A DNA stretch of 64,000 bases from Plantago elongata (taxonomy: Eukaryota; Streptophyta; Magnoliopsida; Lamiales; Plantaginaceae). The stretch spans positions 1 to 64,000 of the forward strand of contig JAYMSP010000106.1 in assembly GCA_036897095.1 (NCBI GenBank), given 5' to 3'. This document shows, one piece after another, positions 59,120-64,000 of the stretch. The notes under the pieces were generated by a model. The model worked only from the letters and a program-made list of their open reading frames with translations, searched no databases and was not told the origin of the DNA. Positions within the stretch are counted from its first letter, which is position 1, and each line of letters starts with the position of its first letter. The position numbers were made by a program, and so were the translations under genes.

Positions 59120-60610
59120 CTTTGATCAGTGACCACCTTAAGAAGTTAAGAACCACCGATCATTAGAAACAATATCATCCTACTTATAAGTCTGTTATCA
59201 CTACAAATTCGTGTCTGGTTTCATTTTTAAAATATCATGAAACCGGGAAATCTCATTTTTTTGCTCAATCAAGATGAGCTGCAGCAAAAACCTCTTACAA
59301 TAAAACATTCCACATACACGCACATTGCTTGTAAACAGGGTACATAGACTGATAGACAGACAATTGGATTAATCTACCTCACTGACAAAAACGAATTCTC
59401 AGCTTGTTCTTAGTAATTGATTCTAAAACTGAAAGTAGGCCATATGTATCCTAAACCACAGTGATCTGATCTCTAACACCCTTAATGATAGAATGCCATC
59501 TCAACTAACTCTAAACGTCGAACTTGTACAGAATTGTGAAATCTATTCATTCGTTTTAAGTAACTCTCCAACACTTGATTCCTATAAAACAGTGCATTAT
59601 ACTAACAAAGTTGTTGACTTTCCTCTGAAATCCATCTGAACCAAGGCAAATTAAAATTATACTTGCTGTCTTAAAAATCCAGCAAAACTAAAAGGCACAA
59701 ATTCTTGAAAATTGAAATCCATCCTCTTCTTTTTTCAATTTCCCCACTTCTTGAAAATTATACACAGACACTCATAATATGTGCATAGATTACTCTTGTA
59801 AAATTAGCCAAGAACAAGTAAATTCAATATGAGAAGAAATGGAAAATCTGAGAAAAAAGCATACTTGAGCAAGACGAGGAGCAGCTGATGAAATCCGACA
59901 AGTGAATGGAGTGTGGAAATTCAATTCAAGAAATGAGAGTTATTTAACATTTGAATGTACTTTCAAAAGTGGTCTTCTTAGAAAACTCCACCCTGTTTCT
60001 CAGAAGGTGTTCCATGTGATTAAGATCATGAAACATCTCATTTTGGACCGTCTGAAATTCCTTATTATTTTCATACTGGATACTCTCTATATCTTTTCGT
60101 TTATAACGTACCAACAAAATGAACAATTTTAATTCTATAAAATTAAAATTTTCACAATACAACTTCTTTATAACCACATTGTTGGACTAATATACTCCTT
60201 TTTTTATCAAACTCTTTCTTAAACACATAGTACTTTATAATTTTTTTAAAATATATAAAATTAAATTATTTTATTATTAATAGTATTAATACACTACCAC
60301 CCGATATTATAAATTACACATTGATTTCACAATATTCCTAAAGAGTGGTGTATTAGATCGAATGTTAAATAATTTATGAGCCATATGATATATGATTAAA
60401 CAAGGCTAGACTTTGAAATACTACTACAGAGTCAATGGATGATGCACCTCATACAAAAGTCCAAAGTTAGCCTACAAACATTTGTATGAAAATGTTCAAA
60501 GACTTCTTGGGTACACACCATATTCACAAGGTCATGTTATTATCAATCTATTCAACGTTTTCAATTCTTCATCATTTGTATTTCCTACATAAAATCATTA
60601 GACAATATAG

Positions 60611-60763
60611 GGGTGTTTGGATGGGAATTTGAATACCCCATTTAACTCGATGAACAGTGATTTGACCTAAAATACATTTGAAATACCCTGTTCGAATGTC
60701 CATTCAAATACAATTTTCACCAAAATTCATTCAAATGCCCACTCAAATGTACATCAAAACAGC
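60611..60763. mobile_element. MITE related to the 3762 element
   Basis: About 150 bp starting GGGTGTTTGGATGGGA and ending near ATCAAAACAGCC. It shares the internal block CTCGATGAACAGTGATTTGA, then CCTAAAATACAT with the MITE at 3762-3911. No coding sequence. Confidence 0.55.
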
Positions 60764-60777
60764 CACATAATATTTTA

Positions 60778-61014
60778 CCCCCACCGTCCCTAGTAAACTT
60801 CATACATTTATCATTTTTAATTATCTCATTAAACTTCATACGAAATTACCCCATCACGAATAAATAATAAACAATCTCAACTTTACAAACAAATTACACA
60901 TTTTACCATTAAAATTACACTTTTTTTCACCTTCTTTATTTTTTATTATTATTTAAATTTTCGTATAAAACTAAATGTCAATCGTAATGTATGAAATTTG
61001 ATGGGAGGGAGGAG
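60778..61014. mobile_element. Stowaway-like MITE
   Basis: About 237 bp between TA dinucleotides; starts CCCCACCGTCCC and ends TTGATGGGAGGGAGGAG. It shares its inside (AACTTCATACATTTATCATT and TACACATTTTACCATTAAAA) with the element at 53720-53966. It lies next to another MITE. Confidence 0.75.
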
Positions 61015-61352
61015 TAAAAAAATCAAGAAAAAAGCACTTCTCAACCATAAGGATAACAGGTAAGGTTAGCATTGTAACTTATCATTGGCTTTCATCTTAT
61101 GTAAGTTTTTCATTCTTGTTTGTTAATTACCTTGTGATTTCCTAGTCACATGCTAATGTGGATGTGGTTCCATTCTTGATTGTGAGCAGCAGCAGCCAGC
61201 AGCTATCTTATAGTTTAGCATGTCTGATTCCAGTAGGAGAATAATAGCTACTGGTAAGTGAATTTACGAAATTTGCACGAGAACAAATGTACGTTCACGA
61301 ACATAGTATGATACATTTTGGGCGAAAATATCACAAATCCAATTTTCATTAT

Positions 61353-62599
61353 GCAGCTGCAGTTGCGAGCGTGATTGTCGGGATTGGGGTTGTGACGTTC
61401 TGCTGCTGTGCCAGAAAATTGGCTGCAGTCGTGCTCGGACGACCCCCACCCTCAAGTCCTCAACCGTAGCTGCCCAGGTTCGGGAGGTTGATGCCCTGAC
61501 AATGGAGAGGTTTTTCATAGAGTTATCTCGGTATCAACCAGTTCAATTCACAGCTCAGCAGCTTTGCTCCTTCACTAAGAACTATGCCACCATATTGGGA
61601 TCCAGAGGGTTCGGAAAGGTCTACAAGGGACATTTTCCGAACGGAGTGATGATTGCTGTGAAAGTACTCCACAGGGGTCTAAACAAGTAACAAGTCGAAT
61701 CTAATTGTCATCTAAAATTTAAGATTTCTAGGTGTAAGTTTGGATTCTTATGCATTGCAATGTTTAATCTTGATGGCAGGAACATTGAGGAGCAGTTTAT
61801 GGCTGAAGTTGGATGTATTGGGAGGACTCGTCATGTAAACCTTGTCACGATGTACAGCTTTTGCTACGATAAGTTCATGAGCACGCTTGTGTACGAGTAT
61901 ATGGAAAATGGATCACTTGACATGCACTTGCTCAATGGAAAAGAACTGGCATGGGAGAAGTTGCACAAAATCGCAGTTGGAACAGCGAAAGGGATCGCAT
62001 GCTTACACGAGGAGTGCCAACAGAGGATAATTCACCACGATATAAAGCCAGGCAACATCCTTCTTGGTATGGATTTCTCCCCTAAAGTGGCGGATTTTGG
62101 ATTGGCCAAGCTCTGTAATAGAGATGATACGCATGTTAGTGTCACTGGGTATAGGGGTACGCCCGGGTACTTGGCCCCGGAGTTTATGTTGAAGAACTTC
62201 CCAATAACTTACAAATGTGATGTTTTACAGTTTCGGGATTCTATTGTTTGAGATAGCCGGGAGAGGAAGAACACTAAACAGGGTGGCGGTGATGACAGTA
62301 TGGATTGGTTCCCGAAGAAAGTTTGGGAGGAATATGAGAAGGGGGAGTTGAGAGCATTGATAGAAGGCTGCGGCATTGAGGAGTATAGAGCCAAGGCCCA
62401 GCAAATGGCTATGGTGGCACTTTGGCGTGTTCAAGATTTGCCTGATACAAGGCCTCCCATGAGTGCCGTTGTGAAGATGCTGGAGGGAGGAGTCGAAATC
62501 CTGCCACCTCCGAAGCCGTTTCATTACTTGTTTTCGGTAGGGCCTAGTGGGCCGAAGTCCCCAAGTTCAGGTTGGCCAACAGATACGCCGAATTCGTAA
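61353..62599 (+). pseudogene. Lr10-like receptor kinase, truncated and frameshifted
   Basis: The extracellular part is missing. A membrane segment is seen at 61353-61430 (VASVIVGIGVVTFCCCA). The kinase domain follows: VQFTAQQLCSFTKNY, VYKGHFPNGVMIAVKVL, exon end 61686, exon start 61780 (NIEEQFMAEVG), IIHHDIKPGNILL, VADFGLAKL, GTPGYLAPEF, RPPMSAVVKMLEGGVEI. This is the LRK10L/PR5K-like class. Breaks: a frame change between the membrane and kinase parts (61460-61480), one extra T near 62223 and one base lost near 62265 that restores the frame, with TGA between. The glycine loop reads GSRGFG instead of GSGGFG. HHD in place of HRD is usual for this class. Most likely a pseudogene. Confidence 0.8.
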
Positions 62600-63148
62600 T
62601 GGTATAAAGAGAATGCTTCTCCTGTGATGCCCAAGTATGAGATAGATATCGTCTCTATTTGAAAACAACAAAGAAGAAAAGAAAATTGACAAAAGATAGG
62701 CATGCAAAGAACGGAATGCTAAATGTACGTAGTCAATCATTTGCTGAGGTAAACATTTACTTCACTAAAACATTTCCACGAAAGTATATAGAAATATTGT
62801 ATCCATACAGGCTACATTGATAGTATTATAGCATCATACTAATATATAGAAAGCATATGATATATGGGCAAAGACAAATCACCAAGGAACAGTTAAGGAA
62901 TCCAAAGGCATCATGTAGGTAAGCAACAACTGCATAGATTACCGTAAAAATGACGGTATAACAGTACCTCCGCGAGGTCCTTACCAAAATGATAATAGAA
63001 CAACAGACTTGTTGCAAGTTTGAAGAGTAGAAAACATTAGTTGGGTAATATAGCATCGCAGTGACCCTAACAAATAACAACAGAACAACAAACAACACCT
63101 TACTTGCCAGATTTTTAAGCTGTTAAACTCAATATATGAAGAATACTC
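62600..63148. other. Spacer between kinase relic and RraA copy B
   Basis: Kinase 3' flank and the 3' UTR side of copy B. A minus ORF at 62826-63098 is hydrophobic but has no recognisable domain. Confidence 0.4.
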
Positions 63149-63649
63149 TCAGACAGACAACTCCATTTTGGAAACGAGAATGCCATCTGTATCTGCATAA
63201 AGCCATTCCCCATCGCATATTCTGGTGCCAGCAATATGCACGGGAACATGCTTCTCTCCGATCCCTTTCTTGTTAGCTTTCACTGGATGTGAAGCCAAAG
63301 CTCTCACACCAATGTCACACCCATTGATTTCATCAACATCTCTAATACATCCATTAACTACAATACCAGCCCACCCATTGTTCTGGGCCTGAACTACAGG
63401 ATTGCCACCCAATATTGCACATCTCATACTCGCACCTCCATCAACAACAAGAACTCTTCCATTTCCCTTCTCCTCAAGAAACTCACGTACTAAAACATTA
63501 TCCTCAAATACTTTCAGAGTTACAACTGGTCCAGAGAAGACTTGCCTTCTACCATATATCTGGAAAACTGGCTGGAGTACACGAAGCTCACCGGTCACAA
63601 TAAGCTGCGGATTTGCATCACAAACTTCAGCTGTTGTCACCAAGGCCAT
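63149..63649 (-). CDS. RraA-like / HMG aldolase family protein, copy B, 166 aa
   Basis: Second tandem copy, same strand and length as the one at 58619. Motifs TTAEVCDAN, VVDGGASMRCAILGGN and NGCIRDVDEI (Arg103, Asp104) are kept, so both copies look able to work. Differences from copy A are mostly mild (for example Leu3, Pro14, Val52, Met75, His121, Thr141). The coding exon starts just after a likely 5' UTR acceptor (CTCGAAG/GTCAG). The gene's promoter is probably to the right, partly outside the window. Confidence 0.9.
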   Translation of the reverse strand: MALVTTAEVCDANPQLIVTGELRVLQPVFQIYGRRQVFSGPVVTLKVFEDNVLVREFLEEKGNGRVLVVDGGASMRCAILGGNPVVQAQNNGWAGIVVNGCIRDVDEINGCDIGVRALASHPVKANKKGIGEKHVPVHIAGTRICDGEWLYADTDGILVSKMELSV

Positions 63650-64000
63650 CCTGGATCACTGACCTTCGAGCAGAGAAGCAGGATTAGATGTGGCATCATA
63701 GTATTCATAACTCTACGTTGAGTTCACGTTCAGGCAATATTAACCGTTAACAAATTTAGCGAAACATAGATAATACTAGTCATGGGACGTAATACGAATT
63801 TCAAATGATACTTAATAGCTAGTATTACATGATCATGCTTCATTTTAATCACTCGATAACATCAGCTAGATTAGATCATCTAATCTAATTGAATTGAAAC
63901 ACTCTAATTTTCTGCCACTTCATCAATCAAAATCAAACTAAAAACCTGTTTAATTAACTGATGATCTTGCAGTAATTCAGCTCAAACACATACATGTAAG
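63650..64000. other. 5' flank of RraA copy B
   Basis: Probable 5' UTR intron or promoter of copy B. Nothing else is seen before the window ends. Confidence 0.4.

Larger units (their letters stand above)
59120..61349. other. Spacer between RraA copy A and the kinase relic
   Basis: 5' UTR intron and promoter of copy A to about 60000, then AT-rich DNA with two MITEs (60611-60763, 60778-61014). No gene supported. Confidence 0.45.

Overview
The window is nuclear DNA from a flowering plant, most likely a eudicot (perhaps an asterid; the exact taxon cannot be read from the sequence). The evidence is intron-rich genes with GT/AG introns and plant-only families: remorin, CLE peptides, R2R3-MYB, FBA-type F-box proteins, fasciclin-like AGP, Lr10-like kinase and plant multi-MBD proteins. 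AT-rich intergenic DNA holds Tourist- and Stowaway-type MITEs, SINE-like repeats and a copia fossil. Exon limits below were placed by hand from splice sites and unbroken reading phase.

Region by region. 1-7.0 kb: two head-to-tail methyl-CpG-binding-domain genes on the minus strand, one with one MBD and one with four MBDs built from repeated exon pairs. 7.8-13.1 kb: three minus-strand CLE peptide precursors, then a plus-strand F-box gene. 13.4-16.7 kb: a copia fossil, two broken copies of a kelch-like gene and a 47-base G run. 18.6-30.8 kb: FLA-type fasciclin gene (-), membrane steroid-binding protein (-), F-box/LRR gene (-), complex I B15/NDUFB4-like subunit (+), and an inverted stray copy of the 3' end of the fasciclin gene. 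30.8-36.1 kb: a full 12-exon MSH3 (-). 37.4-39.5 kb: CFIm25 (+). 39.8-42.9 kb: a rearranged inverted copy of the CLE/F-box region, with two CLE relics and a 5'-truncated F-box relic. 45.3-49.5 kb: an R2R3-MYB (+) with a tandem duplication in its promoter, and a remorin (-). 51.2 kb: a candidate small secreted peptide (-). 54.6-57.2 kb: cytochrome b561 (-). 58.6-63.6 kb: a tandem pair of RraA-like genes (-) flanking a broken Lr10-like receptor kinase (+).

These are mostly independent housekeeping and regulatory genes. The parts with local history are the CLE/F-box duplication, the MBD pair, the kelch pair and the RraA pair. The best candidates for something new are the CLE cluster with non-standard peptide positions (Cys5, Arg9 and a degenerate third form), the four-MBD exon-pair array, and the unassigned secreted Cys-pair peptide at 51.2 kb.
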